A DNA stretch of 64,000 nucleotides from Macrotrachela quadricornifera (GCA_022393335.1 JAJEKB010020677.1:475068-539067), one strand, 5' to 3'; positions 35,760-47,999 are shown, numbered from the stretch's first letter. Notes: a model not told the origin generated them from the letters alone. Program-made: numbers and translations.

Positions 35760-36760
35760 GGGATTCCGGAACTTCGCCAATTTTGACTTTCGCCAATTAT
35801 TGGCGAAATTCCACAGAATGTATTGGCGAAAGTTCAATGGATCTTCGCCAATTGGCGATTGTCCAACAGATATACCGGTGAATGTCTACTGAACTTTCAC
35901 CAATTGGCGAATTTCCAAGAGATATACTGACGAATATCTAGTACGTATATTGGCGAGAGTCGAATAGATTTTTTTTCTTTCAAGTGAGACATTCATATTC
36001 TGCATAATACATGATAATCACGCTTAGTATTATAAAACCGTTATTGGCGATGAATATGCTGGTTCAATTGTTGCATTGTCTTTTTTTAACATCATATCTT
36101 CATGAGGTTGTTCATGAATACCTTCAGGTGTAAGTACAGCATCTAAAGTTGTTGACTGTGGTTGAAGTGGAGGACATATTTGTGATTCAGCACAAGATAT
36201 AATCTGTTGTACTTGAGCTTGTTTACGTTTTTGTTTAATGAACATTTACGAGCTGTTCTGCCAGTCGATGTTGAAGTTGATGTTGTTTGATCTTGTGAAT
36301 GAGTTAAATCTGCATTAGCTTGCGATATTTATGCTGCTGCACGAGTAGTAACAGGCATTTGATTAACAATAGCTTTCTGAAAAGCTCGAAATCATATCAT
36401 ATATATTAAACTTTTTACCAATGTATTGATATGAACAGATGTTCAATGTGTTACACTTCATACTTGTCATCACACAAATGATATTAGACTTATTTCGAAT
36501 AAATCTAAAGCTACAAATAAAAATTTTGATCATGTCATTTCCAACAATTTTCTTAGCATGTATTTGTTAGTGATCTCTCCAATCGATACCACTATCATTT
36601 TGCAATCATCAAATATCTGAAGGATTTATCGGTGCAAGTCCAGTGGAAATTCGCCAATTGGCCAATGTGAAAAGAGTAAACTGGCGAAAGCACAGTGGAC
36701 GTTCGCCAATGGCGAAAGTCCAAATTGCGAAAGTCCTATTTGGCGAAGTTCCGGTAACCC
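35760..36760. mobile_element. DNA transposon-like element, 34-bp TIRs, 8-bp TSD
   Basis: 1,001 bp. The left end GGGATTCCGGAACTTCGCC and the inverse of the right end GGGTTACCGGAACTTCGCC continue matching through GACTTTCGC, at about 28 of 34 positions. Both ends carry clusters of TTCGCCAATTGGCGAA-type palindromes: about seven within 200 bp of the left end and five within 120 bp of the right. Such subterminal motifs are often transposase binding sites. An 8-bp duplication fits hAT, Merlin or P superfamilies; the GGG start argues against a standard hAT end. No transposase is encoded, so it is presumably moved by an autonomous relative elsewhere. Confidence 0.85.
36030..36370 (-). pseudogene. Degenerate open frame inside the transposon-like element
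   Basis: The minus frame at 36030-36245 (MFIKQKRKQAQ, then a Pro/Gln-rich tail) is preceded in another frame by ANADLTHSQDQTTSTSTSTG. Together they suggest one low-complexity coding stretch with a frameshift. No domain is recognised, and it need not be a gene. Confidence 0.2.
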
Positions 36761-36768
36761 TTTCAAAC
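36761..36768. repeat. 8-bp target-site duplication, right
   Basis: TTTCAAAC, the perfect match of 35752-35759. Confidence 0.85.
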
Positions 36769-37871
36769 ATATCTTATTATGCATGCATAATAAAATAAGA
36801 ATGCAAGCTTTAATAGAAATATGATAGTGTTCAAAGTATGAGCTGTAAAAACGACATTGGTGATTATGAATATCACAGTGAGAACCAACAAAAACCAATT
36901 ATTAAATAATCTGAATCATTTTCTTGGTTTTCATATCGCTTCTTGAGTTCATCATAGAATAGATAATAGTTAATATTAGTAAAAAATGACTTGTCTAATG
37001 TACAACTTCGAATTCTCCACGAATGGGTTCTTTTCACACCGAAACAACTTAGTCTCTGAAAAGGAATGGCAATCTTAGTCTAAAAATTAGTCTTTTTTAA
37101 TACAGCAATTTTTATCTGCATGATCTGTTGAAAAGTCAGATATATCTTTATATCACATTTGAATTAAAAGGATAGCTTTTCAGGATTGTCGATTGATTAC
37201 CACAAAAATTGAGAAAAACTATGCAATAAAATCAACAATACAAGATGTAGTCGAATTCGATCATATCATTAAGAAATACTCTAATAATTTACCTATTTTC
37301 GCTAAAAATGAATGATATAACATATACCACACCTGTTACAAGCAATCTTGAGAACAAATACAAAAAATATAAGAAAGAACGATATTTCAAACGGAATCTG
37401 CTTGTAAAAAATGATGTTTTATTGAAAGTGAAGGACGATGCATTTCTGTAATCTCTGAAAATTGCAATAGATATCTAACGTGTTTCTTAGATTATTTAAA
37501 TTTATGTATATGTTAAGAACATCTCGTCTAAATCAAATAGAATTAAGAGACATATTATCGATGCTGATTATATTCACGAATCAGACTTTTTTGATTCGAA
37601 TATTTTTCATTATTGAAGAATAAATAAATGAATAAACATTATCTTTTTCTGAGAATCACTGACAAAAAGTCTAGCAGCATTTAAGAAAACTATCATCTGT
37701 TCTACTAATAAAAATCAATTTCTAACTATCTTGAAGAATTCATAAACTTTCTAAACTTGATGAAATTTTTAATTTATACAAAATTTCGAAAACATATAGA
37801 AATTCATGATTATAAACAAAAACGCTACAAAATAAATGATGAACTTTCATTACACAAATAAAAATTCTGGT
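36769..37871. other. Intergenic, AT-rich
   Basis: No gene or repeat supported. Confidence 0.5.
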
Positions 37872-39278
37872 TTACAAATCCTCATGTGCCTCCTTATATT
37901 TTTCATTTAATTTTGAATAATATTCATTTTGTAATGCTAATTCTTCATCTGTAATACTATCATCATTAAAAAGCATTTCCATTCCTTTAGATCGTTTACT
38001 CAAAATCGTTGCTTGACGTTTAGTAAATTCTAATGTTTCAGCTTCATCTAGATTGGTTGGTTTCATTTCAAAAAGTTGCGAAGTTATGTCATTAGTAATA
38101 TCGGTTATATGTGTTTTTATTTGAAATGCTTCTTTTGTACGTCGTTCTTTTAATAATTGTGTAACTTCTTTTTCACGTTTTTGAATCTGTTTTAATTGAA
38201 CAAGATATTCAATTAATTTATTTAAATCTTTTAATTCTTCATCATTTTTACTTAATGAAAATAATACTGTTTGAGTATCAATTAATTTTGATATATGATC
38301 ATTAATATCAGTCATCCATAATTCAATAATCATATAATCAATATGACTTTTTTCAAGAAATTTTTCTGTTATTTTTATTTCAGTTTCAAGAAGAATATTC
38401 ATTCTATCATTATAACGTATATCACCAATTGGTATTATTTCATTTTCATCTTCTTTTAAATTTTCATAACCATATGTATCAACAATATGTGCATCATTTT
38501 TTGTTGTAATTTTTAAATAAGCATTTGTACCCATTAATGCTTGAAAACCTTTATATGCAATATTAACAACTTTTTTCATATCATTTGCACCTCGTATAAA
38601 GAAATAATCTCCTGAACCATAATCAGCAATATTTGTCATTAATTTTTCATCAAAATCTGATCCAATACCAAATGAACAAAATGTTATTTCATAAGTATTT
38701 TTTATTGATTTTACTTCATTTAATAATTGATCATGGTCTGTTATACCTGCATTTATTTGTCCATCAGAAAAAAGAAATATTCTTTTTAAACTTGTTCGTT
38801 TAGAATATTTCTTTAATAAAATTTTTGCTTGATCAAAACCAGACATTAAATTAGTTCCACCAGTTGCATATAATGATTTTAATTTATTTAACATTAATTT
38901 TTGATTATTTTCATCTTCAAAAATAATAGATGAGTATGAATTATATTGTATTAAATGTAATTTATCATCTGTATTCATATTTTCAATAATATTTGTAATG
39001 GCTAATTTAGCATTAGTTAATTTATTTCCCGACATACTACCCGATGTGTCTAAAATTAAAAATAATTCTTGTACTGGTTGAATTTGTTTTTCAGTATTTT
39101 CACCGGTTTTTATTTCAATATTAACATGTTGAGTATATGTTGAAATTTCATGTGGAAAATATTTTTTATGTTGATTAACCAATATTTCAATAGGAAATTG
39201 TTTTGTTGTTGATGATGATGTTAAACAAACAATTAATGATAATAAACAGATAAATAATGGATAATTCATGTTTATCAA
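37872..39278 (-). CDS. Secreted von Willebrand factor A domain protein
   Basis: Intronless, 468 aa. The N-terminus is a signal peptide (LFICLLSLIVCLTSS, about residues 8-22). A VWA domain lies at roughly 70-245 with a complete metal-ion-dependent adhesion site: DTSGSMSG (DxSxS), the Thr of TGGTNL, and the Asp of FSDGQINAG. The C-terminal half is helical and charged (LVQLKQIQKREKEVTQLLKE), probably coiled coil, without a transmembrane segment. VWA proteins with an intact site bind protein ligands through Mg2+ or Mn2+. It resembles bacterial and ITIH-like secreted VWA proteins; the ligand is unknown. Absence of introns is notable. Confidence 0.85.
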   Translation of the reverse strand: MINMNYPLFICLLSLIVCLTSSSTTKQFPIEILVNQHKKYFPHEISTYTQHVNIEIKTGENTEKQIQPVQELFLILDTSGSMSGNKLTNAKLAITNIIENMNTDDKLHLIQYNSYSSIIFEDENNQKLMLNKLKSLYATGGTNLMSGFDQAKILLKKYSKRTSLKRIFLFSDGQINAGITDHDQLLNEVKSIKNTYEITFCSFGIGSDFDEKLMTNIADYGSGDYFFIRGANDMKKVVNIAYKGFQALMGTNAYLKITTKNDAHIVDTYGYENLKEDENEIIPIGDIRYNDRMNILLETEIKITEKFLEKSHIDYMIIELWMTDINDHISKLIDTQTVLFSLSKNDEELKDLNKLIEYLVQLKQIQKREKEVTQLLKERRTKEAFQIKTHITDITNDITSQLFEMKPTNLDEAETLEFTKRQATILSKRSKGMEMLFNDDSITDEELALQNEYYSKLNEKYKEAHEDL

Positions 39279-40851
39279 CGATTAATTATTGAATAAATAA
39301 AACGAACTAATACGACTTATTTTTTTGTATTAATTAAATTTATTCACACCCAACTACAATATAAGATATTTTCAATTGTTACAAATCTTTATGTTGAAAT
39401 AGTCAACTGAATAGGTAGTAGGTATATATAAAGGTTCAGCATTCAGCTATTATTTATGGGATCCAATTAGGTTTCAACATATCATTTCTTGTTGGAAAAG
39501 TTGATGCAATGCCACGTTAGCGACCCTTGTGAATACCTCACAATCATCGCCATGTAATTTACTGGTTGGTACACAAATTCACAAATGCAGTTGAAAGAAA
39601 GAAATGACTCAATCCGAATGTATTTTGTGTCTCCATCTAGATTTATCAAAAACATCAGGTTATATGAAGATTATTTAGTCATAGACAACTCTCAAAGAAC
39701 AGAACTTTGTGCATTATACATTAGTTTTATTTTTATAATTAAACTATTCATGTTCTTTATTTTAATTATTTTCTAATAATAAATCAATATAAACGCAATG
39801 AATATGTCTTTTTCTTGAATTCGTATCCATGTCATGAAAATCATTGAAAAATCGACGATTAATCGAAGCGATTATCGTTGTTTTTTTGTTCACTAGTTGA
39901 TGAAAAAGAAATTGTTGAGATTGACAGACGACGAATATTTGCATAAAATTGTATCCAATCAGTTCTAATAAAAATCATGTTTTCACTTCCCAACTTTTGG
40001 AATTCAATATGATTAGTTGAAAACCTCATAGAATATCAAGCTGATGTTCCTGAACTTGAATATGATTTCAGAAGTCATCCATTAAAGGTTATATTTAAAA
40101 TATCTCGAATAAGATTTATACAAAAGCTCATTTTTAATTCATTTGAATGAGAAACAAATGTAATCGAATAATTTGAATGTTTAGAAATAAATAATCATCC
40201 AACAACATTTCGTCCATAATAAATTAATTAAGCTAAAGAATCTTAAAAGATGTTTCGGTTATCACTCGATACAATTCAATTTCTGCTTGTTCTATTCATA
40301 ATCTAAGTTGTCCATCTGATATACAATTTATATCATCATCCATATAACCTTTGATTCTAATATTTCGAGATATTTATCAGCTTTGGATGAGATTTTTCTG
40401 GAAAATAAATTATGAATTACATTCGAAAAAGACAATAATATTTTAATAATTCTCATGTATCATAATCTTTTCTTAGAAATGTTTTTCATGCATCAGGACG
40501 AATATCAAAGTACGCGTGCATAAAACTATATTCGAACACAACAAGATCTTGTCACAGCGAGTATATATTCTAAATAGTAGAGGTAAACGTTTTTCTGAGG
40601 TATGTTTTCAAATATGAATTGTAGACTCATTTTTGGTAGGTCCCTTCATACTCTTTCATTCTCCGTAATAAAAAGATATAGTGAAAAATTTACAACGACT
40701 AACGATCCTCGATCGTTTAATAAATTGCCTTTCAATAATATTTCGTCATTGTTTTATTCATACTTCTTCACGATAATAGAATATTTAGTAAAATGTGAAC
40801 AAGGAAAAGATAAAGCAATCAGTTATAAGTGGCTTAGAATTCGACCAAGTG
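39279..40851. other. Intergenic, possible minus-strand fossil
   Basis: Around 40080-40330 the minus strand has protein-like segments (IEQAEIELYRVITETSFK) broken by stops, without recognised family. Nothing else supportable. Confidence 0.3.
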
Positions 40852-41688
40852 TTAAGTTTTAAAGACAATGAATGTCACTAGGAAGTAGAACAAACAATGG
40901 AATAATAAATCATCGATAAAAGAAAATGATATTCTGAAAGCATTATGACGAGAAGACGCAGTTGAATTCATACTAGAATTATTGCTAGAAAGACCAGTGA
41001 GTAATTTGATCAATTCTGATCCATTCGCATTCCAACCAAGAGCAGGTTGCCAATCGTCATCCCATGTTGCAACATATTCATTCATTGTTGTACTTATATT
41101 ATTACCATACTTTTTTCCTGTTTCAATCCAAAATAATAGGTCTTGATTGTCGACTGGTGGCAGTTGTGATCCATCTGTAACTACAATTCCTGCTTCTAAA
41201 AAGAAACGACCGATTTTACCAGGAGTCCATACACAAATCAGTGGTCTTGTCATATTGCCGTCATTCAGATAGCCATGAATACTAGAACGAGGACTGTAGA
41301 TCAAATCTCCTGGTTGAGTTCGGTAACGATGCATATTTGCACCAGGTAATTCATGACCTGGTAATTTCGTTGGATCAGGATAAGTGATATTACTGCTGTA
41401 GATAACAAGACCACCTTCGGGAAAGTAAAACCATTCGTCTGCCCAATGATGAATATGCGGTGTTGGTCCACCAGATGCAGGAACATTTATATATGCCATT
41501 GTATAAGTACCCTGAGTGGTATAGGCAAGTTTTGTAAATTTAAATAATTCGCTTCCGGGCCCTTCAACTAACACCGGAAATGGATCAGGTGGAACATACG
41601 GAAACGGAAATGGTTCACTGTTGACAGGAATCCATATGTAATGATATGTTATGATTTTGACAATAAGAAGTGTAATAAGTATATTCAT
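40852..41688 (-). CDS. Secreted, probably GPI-anchored cupin protein
   Basis: Intronless, 278 aa. It has an N-terminal signal peptide (about 1-24). A cupin domain carries both motifs: PHIHHWADEWFYFPEGG (two His, Glu, Gly metal-binding pattern) and PGDLIYSPRSSIHGYLN (motif 2 with the third His). Several Asn-x-Ser/Thr sites and a hydrophobic C-terminal segment (LLFHCLFYFLVTFIVF) suggest a GPI signal or membrane anchor. Single-domain cupins of this kind resemble quercetin 2,3-dioxygenase-like proteins of fungi and bacteria; the reaction is not predictable. The combination of secretion signal and cupin suggests an extracellular metal enzyme or binding protein. Confidence 0.8.
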   Translation of the reverse strand: MNILITLLIVKIITYHYIWIPVNSEPFPFPYVPPDPFPVLVEGPGSELFKFTKLAYTTQGTYTMAYINVPASGGPTPHIHHWADEWFYFPEGGLVIYSSNITYPDPTKLPGHELPGANMHRYRTQPGDLIYSPRSSIHGYLNDGNMTRPLICVWTPGKIGRFFLEAGIVVTDGSQLPPVDNQDLLFWIETGKKYGNNISTTMNEYVATWDDDWQPALGWNANGSELIKLLTGLSSNNSSMNSTASSRHNAFRISFSFIDDLLFHCLFYFLVTFIVFKT

Positions 41689-44600
41689 TGTGGGCTTAAA
41701 CTATATTTATCTGAAATTTTGATTAATTTCATCACACTTCACTAGCATGTTATGAAGTAATGTGTTTATTTCAATCTAGCGCGCATATACAATCACATTT
41801 AAATGATTGTAAGCAAATAAAGAAAATCAATTTTTCTAGTGGTTACAAGTTGAACTTTCAAAGAACCTTGAGATCGTATTTATATATAGTTGATTTTGTT
41901 ATTACAACGTAGATGAATAATTCAACCAATTTGAATGATCAACAACGGCTGATTCATCAAGAATACGTGTTGTAATGACGGAAATTTTTTGAGAAAATCT
42001 GACAAAGAAGAGGAACGACAAAAAATATCAAAAAAAACTACCAAAAATGACTCGAGCTAACAGAGAAAAGTAATTTTTTGTTTCAGAAGTTCAATTCCAA
42101 AAATTAATCATAACTTAGAGAGTTTAGTAATAAACTATGAGTGTGTTTCATGCTTTCCATCTTTTATTCAACGTTGAATGTGAAACTATTAAGTTAGAAG
42201 ATTTGATTATTCGATCTCTTTTTGACTTTTTACTTTTACTCAAGAAATGTTAATGGCAAAAAAAATATCATAAAATCTAAATTCCATGTTTTCTCTCTTG
42301 ATTCGAGTTTTTATGCGTATGATTTCTGCTGCAATAATAGAAACTGATGTTTATTTCGTTTTTACTAACTAAAGCAAACATTATTGTTATTGGTTTTATG
42401 TGTGAAAATGGAGACGATAACTCTCGCCACGTCTATTATAGTCCGTGTGAGAACATAATGGTGTCTTTGATTGAGATTCGAAGTCTTGAGAAGACTCATG
42501 CACACGTAAAGCAAAGATTTTCGGATTATTCGAGATATTCAATTTGTGCATACTATTCATTCTACAACACGTGAACGCTTGTCAGACTACACTTGGGTTT
42601 ATTAGTAGTTATCAATACTTAATGATAACTTAGCAGCCCTGCTCACGGTCTTCTACTTACTTCCTCATGCTACCAATAATGAAACTTGCTCTCAAAATTT
42701 AATCGTATAAATATACTGTCTCTTCTGTTAAGTATGACACACTACGCGTTCCTGTATTTGCATTTCATTTCATGGTTAACTTATTTCTTTATAAATACGT
42801 ATGTGCATGATTTCTCTTGTCATTACTCATATATTCCGTTCTATTGATATAGAAAAAGCCTTCAGTCCATATTCAGCTTCTTCCTCTATATATACCACAA
42901 TCCAGAACAAATTTAAAAATCTTGAGCCGAATCTCGTCAATATGACTAGTGCGGGGGTGAATATATGCGTATTAGTTTCGAGTAAATTGATCGTAAGAGA
43001 ATGCATGGATAACTCTAAAAAAAAAGATTATCTGTTGTTATTTCAATTATCCCTGGGATTCTACGTGCTTGACAGTTCGGAATATTCTTGGCTAGCTAAC
43101 ACAAATGATTAGACAAAAAGGATCACATAACTCGGAAAGGAGTTGAATCCGTATCTCTCAACAACCAAACTCGATATTCGATCGATTATTCTATCTGATT
43201 ATCTACGGTTTAGCTAATAAATCATTCGATTTCGAGGATGAAAGTTAGTGGCGACGCCAGGAATATTGGTTAAGAGAGCTCAATTCCTAAGCTTTTAAGA
43301 TCAAACGGTGAATCAAAGGTCTTGGTTGTTTTTTAAAAAAGTACTTTCTTTCTCTCTTTTTACAAATCCAATAACGCTCAAAGTTGGACACCTAATCACT
43401 TGCAACTATATGAATATTACCCTAAATTCTTACATCTGTAACTTCAACTATGAAGAAAATTTTTTTGCTCATGCCCTAAAATAAAAATAGTGAGGATTTA
43501 CTGTGCACGCAGTTCAAAATTCCAGTAAACATTTTTTTGCCGTGTTTTTCACATATGCTTTGATATAAAACGATCAGATGATTATGAAAAATTGATTTTT
43601 AACTTTCTCAAAAGTTTTCTTTTAGATGAAAAGAGTTTAAAACTTTGAAAGAAACTATTTTTGTTGAATGTATCAAAAGCCTGAAATTTTAAGTTGCGCG
43701 TACCATTAATCATCATTATTTTAATTTTATAAGATAGGAAAAAAATCTTCTCTATCGTACGAACCTATATATCTTCCGTACAGTTGGTACTAAAAGCGTT
43801 ACAATTTAGAATAATATTCATTTATTGGACGATTCTTCAATTGTTTTAAACTCATCAACAACACTACCTGGTCTATAATGAATAAAGCATTTGAAGCTAT
43901 TGGCAAAGAACTAGAGATGAAAGATACCGACTCGAAGTTAGAGTTAATTCCAGAGTTAACACTTTTTTTTATCAAACATTGAGTAGAATTAGAGCAAGTT
44001 TAGAAAAATAGAGATTGAGTTATATAGCATTGAAGTGACATATTGCTAGAATTGGAGTGGGGCATAAGCAGAGTTGCTCAATCCTATCGTGTTTCTAAAG
44101 ATACTAGTTTGTTTTGAGTTTCGGACCTAGTTTTCAATAAATAACCAATAGAAAACCAGAAAAAGCATCTGCGAATAGATGTGCAAATCTAATATCAGCT
44201 AAATCGGCGCCACTAATGGCCATCAATTGTTTAAAATATTTCAGCCGTTACTGCCACGACATATACTTAGATCCTCGGCTTTTGAAAGTTTTCGACACTT
44301 AATCAGTTTTTTGGGATGGTCTTGTCACGTTTCTTGTGAATGAAGTTTCTCCTATTATTTTTCTGTCTTTTTCCATTCATAGTATACACGTATACATACT
44401 ATCTTGCGAATAGGTGTGCGACTAATTACTATAGCCTAGATTTCGTTCCAGCTACAAAGATCCTCAGATAGTCAAAGATCTATGTAATAAATAGTAAAAA
44501 CCTATCAGGATAGAGTGTGGGTTTACCAGATAATTGCAGACTACTTTTGATGTTGTTCCTCTTTGTGCAAGAGATTCGTCAGATAGGTGTTATTTTTGTA

Positions 44601-46021
44601 AAACTACTCTGGATGTGTGTTCTACTCTTAGTGAAATATTTTCATTTAAAAGTAAAACTATGATTATTAAAAAAGAAAAATTAACATAAAATAAAATTGT
44701 TTTTTTTTTATATGGACTTGATTGGTTTCGAAAGAATACCCAAGAGTGCTGAGGTGCCGGAAGTTTCAAATGTGCACTTTCCCTTGTAGCAGTAGTAGGA
44801 TTACTTAAGACAATTATATCCGATTATGATCATTCGTTAGTATCAAAGGCACAAATAGAAGAAAGACGACAATATGAAAAAGAAATAGCAAGATAAGCAT
44901 TCCAATTGTCAGAGAAGAGTTGATAAGGCTATGAATAGAATTTGGTATTCTTCTACCCTAATACTCTTCAACACTCCTTTTATGTCGTGTTTCACAAAAG
45001 TTCTTTAATCTATATATGAGCTCAACAATATCTGAGAAAGAAAATTCTTTTTTTTATCGGATGTTTGCTTCTACTTTCACAAAAACTGTAAATTCTACTG
45101 AATACTTTTACAAATGAAATAAAATCGCTACTGATGATGATAGATTTCAGTAGTGGGGGATCTAGAATTTTAGAGGGAGAGAGATCATTATAGGCAAAAC
45201 TCATCTTTCAGTCAGAGAGATGATCGCCTATTCGCTTCACATCCTAAATTCCTCCCTGCAATTTCGATAGCAAATAATTGATCTAGGGTGAAGGTGAGGG
45301 TGAGGGTGAGAGATACATCTCTCTAATAGGGAAACATGTTCTACGTATCTTTCTGATCAAAAAACTTCTTGTATGCTATTCTCTTCCAGTAGCTAGCCTT
45401 CTTTAAACACATTTAAGTTTGCTTGTTTACACATTAGCTTGCCACCCATAATATCTGATAGCACTAATAAAGCAAGCCTTTGTTTACTGGCGTTTCTAAT
45501 TATGTTTCTCTTTCCATTTCACCTTAGATATAAATCTTTCTACATTATATTTCTAATGCTTGACATACCAAAAAAATAGTTAGTAGTTGTCAAAACTTTC
45601 ATGAACTTTTTGAATTGATCTGCAGAGTATAGATATAAATCTCAAATTTACCTGATGATCACCCTGAACTAAGGTCGAAAAGCATCGTAAGTAACTTGAA
45701 ATTCATTTTTTTTAAACACACCCTCTTCCTCAAAGTAGTCAATAATTTCGAATTCGTGTTTTGTTCTGTTTTGCACTATCAATGCGGTGTTTTATTGGTA
45801 TGAAATGGGCTCCAATTGCACAATTATCACGTATCATGTATGAGTCATGGAGCGTGCGCATGAAGAAAAAGAATAATATGGTTTTTTTTTCATTCTTTCA
45901 ACCTTTTTCTCAGTGGTTACTACCGACGATTCGTATATGACACATGACAATTGCGCAAGTCGTACACGTTTTTTTTAATATCAATATAAAGTCTCATTGA
46001 TATAACAAAACATAGAGAAAT
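41689..46021. other. Long intergenic stretch
   Basis: About 4.3 kb without a supported gene. The frames at 42347-42574 and 42801-43112 lack any family signature. A telomere-like GGTGAG block is at 45295-45312 (listed separately). Confidence 0.45.
45295..45312 (+). repeat. Short telomere-like repeat (GGTGAG-type)
   Basis: AGGGTGAAGGTGAGGGTGAG followed by GGTGAGAG, that is, four or five TGAGGG-like hexamers in the same orientation as those at 12482-12501. Confidence 0.45.
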
Positions 46022-47767
46022 ATGAGTTTAGAATTGTTGGCAAATGAACTCTTATTGTACCTCTTCGAGTTTCTTGACTGTCCTCATCTTCTTCACGCCT
46101 TTATTGGTCTCAATTCTCGTTTTGAGACTCTTCTTCTTATCCATATTCAAGCCCATTCTCTAGACTTTCAATCCGTGTTTAAACATGATTTCGATCTTAT
46201 CTGTCGACAATACCTTCCAACAATTGTCAATCGAATTGTTTCACTTCGTCTTTCGGATGACGATGAAACTCCACAACAAATGCATCTGTTTCGTACATAT
46301 AATTTTACTCTTAGCCAATTTTCTAATTTGCGAACACTTTCGTTGTGTAATATCTCGTCTGATGAAACAATTATCGAAATGATGCTGGAATGTCATCATA
46401 TTCCTAATCTTACTCATTTGAAACTTACTAATTTTACGTTTCAATCCGATGAAACAAGTTTCCAATGCTTTATCAATAGTATCTGGAATCTATCTAAACT
46501 TATCTATTGCAAATTAGATGCTAAATTGCCATATGGAAAGTATTTTATCGCTCCAACAGTAATTTCATCAACAATCGAACATCTGTTCATCTCAGGAATT
46601 GAGCCTCGTTTAAATCCGATGATTTATTTATTTGACTATACACCTTACCTTCGAAACTTTTCGTCGTCACTCACTCTCAGACCAAGCCATACAATCTCAT
46701 TATATGCTGTTCCATCAATAACTAAGCTGGATCTCTTTTTTCGTTCGCCTGCTACGCAATTTAGGATAGATGACTTTCTGCAAATGATGTCCAATTTATG
46801 TCAATTAAAAGTTCAGATGCGTCATATTAATATGAATGGATACATGTGGGAACAAATTATTGACAATCATTTGCCTAAACTGAAAGTGTTTCAACTCAAA
46901 ATGGAAATTAAAATCCATGATGTCAACAATAAGGAAGGAGAAGTTGATACACTGGTCAATTCATTTCGAAGTCAATTTTGGTTGGAAAAACATAGTTGGT
47001 TTGTTCGTTGTGATTGGTTACCTGATAAACAATACACTTCTGTAACTCTTTACACTTTACCTTATGCCTTCGCATCTTTTGATTTCAACGTTCCTATTCT
47101 CTTTAAATCAACTTCGCCTCAAAATGATGATCATTGGTCATACAATCGTGTACGCAACCTAAATTGCCATACGCTTTTAACCGGAGAATTGAGTTCATGT
47201 CATATTTACTTTGAAAATATTCATTATCTTTCCATAAAATTGCCTGTTAATGATCAGTTTTGGTCGATTGTTCCAAGATTTAATAAATTGACTTCACTCA
47301 ATGTATTATTGGACAATAATAATGATCTTGGTCAATCACAATTGCACTCTTTGCTCAATAGAGCACCTCATCTTCGTTCATTAAGAATAAAATCATGCTT
47401 ATCATTAACTCAACAAATATTATTGACAGAAGCATGTACAAATTTATTGACTCTTCAACTTTTTTCGCCAGGATATTGGCAATGCTTCTACAACCGAACA
47501 TGTATTGCATTGAGTAATTCTTCACTAGGCATGCAATGTGAAGTGCTTCAAATCACTGTCAATGATCGTATCAATATAATTACTCTTATTAATGGAATGA
47601 CTAGGCTTCGAGCATTGTATGTTTATTGTAGCGATGATAAAACGAACAAAACATCGAAAGTGACAAATGATGAACTTATTGAATGGTTGCAACAGCGCTT
47701 GCCATCTACCTGTACGATTAGTAGAGATAAACATCTTTTCTACATTATTAAAATATGGATTCGTTAA
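46022..47767 (+). CDS. F-box/LRR-like protein, intronless
   Basis: 581 aa in one exon. The F-box is at residues about 2-42 (LELLANELLLYLFEFLDCPHLL). Leu-rich strands follow (FSNLRTLSLCNIS, IPNLTHLKLTNFTF, LTSLNVLLDNN, APHLRSLRIKSC). The bdelloid hallmark segment FRSQFWLEKHSWFVRCDW is near residue 320. The end, STCTISRDKHLFYIIKIWIR, is typical of the family. Same family as the gene at 1858, which has introns. Expected to be an SCF adaptor via Skp1; substrate unknown. The frame is intact. Confidence 0.85.
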   Translation: MSLELLANELLLYLFEFLDCPHLLHAFIGLNSRFETLLLIHIQAHSLDFQSVFKHDFDLICRQYLPTIVNRIVSLRLSDDDETPQQMHLFRTYNFTLSQFSNLRTLSLCNISSDETIIEMMLECHHIPNLTHLKLTNFTFQSDETSFQCFINSIWNLSKLIYCKLDAKLPYGKYFIAPTVISSTIEHLFISGIEPRLNPMIYLFDYTPYLRNFSSSLTLRPSHTISLYAVPSITKLDLFFRSPATQFRIDDFLQMMSNLCQLKVQMRHINMNGYMWEQIIDNHLPKLKVFQLKMEIKIHDVNNKEGEVDTLVNSFRSQFWLEKHSWFVRCDWLPDKQYTSVTLYTLPYAFASFDFNVPILFKSTSPQNDDHWSYNRVRNLNCHTLLTGELSSCHIYFENIHYLSIKLPVNDQFWSIVPRFNKLTSLNVLLDNNNDLGQSQLHSLLNRAPHLRSLRIKSCLSLTQQILLTEACTNLLTLQLFSPGYWQCFYNRTCIALSNSSLGMQCEVLQITVNDRINIITLINGMTRLRALYVYCSDDKTNKTSKVTNDELIEWLQQRLPSTCTISRDKHLFYIIKIWIR

Positions 47768-47999
47768 TAAATCAAATATATGTTTCTTGAGAATCTATAA
47801 CTGTCAGCAGTGAAAACAAGCACTACTTTAACAAAAATTTTTCTATTATGTAGTACATTTTTTCAGCTTCTAAATATAGCGTTTACACAACATCTTGAAC
47901 AAAGAAAAAGGTATCTTTGTAGAAAAATTATCTTTTTCAAATATTTAACAAAAAGTGATGGTATAGATAGGAATATGTGGACAAGAGCTGATGGTGCGC
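47768..47999. other. Spacer between F-box gene and transposase fossil
   Basis: The short open frame here has no family. It may include the missing upstream part of the mariner copy. Confidence 0.3.

Noticed and set aside
39585..40862. Small plus-strand frames between the VWA and cupin genes
   Set aside because: No conserved motifs; the one ending at 40862 overlaps the 3' end of the cupin gene on the other strand.
42347..43112. Two plus-strand frames of 75 and 103 residues
   Set aside because: No family signature, no splice context, and composition like the surrounding spacer.
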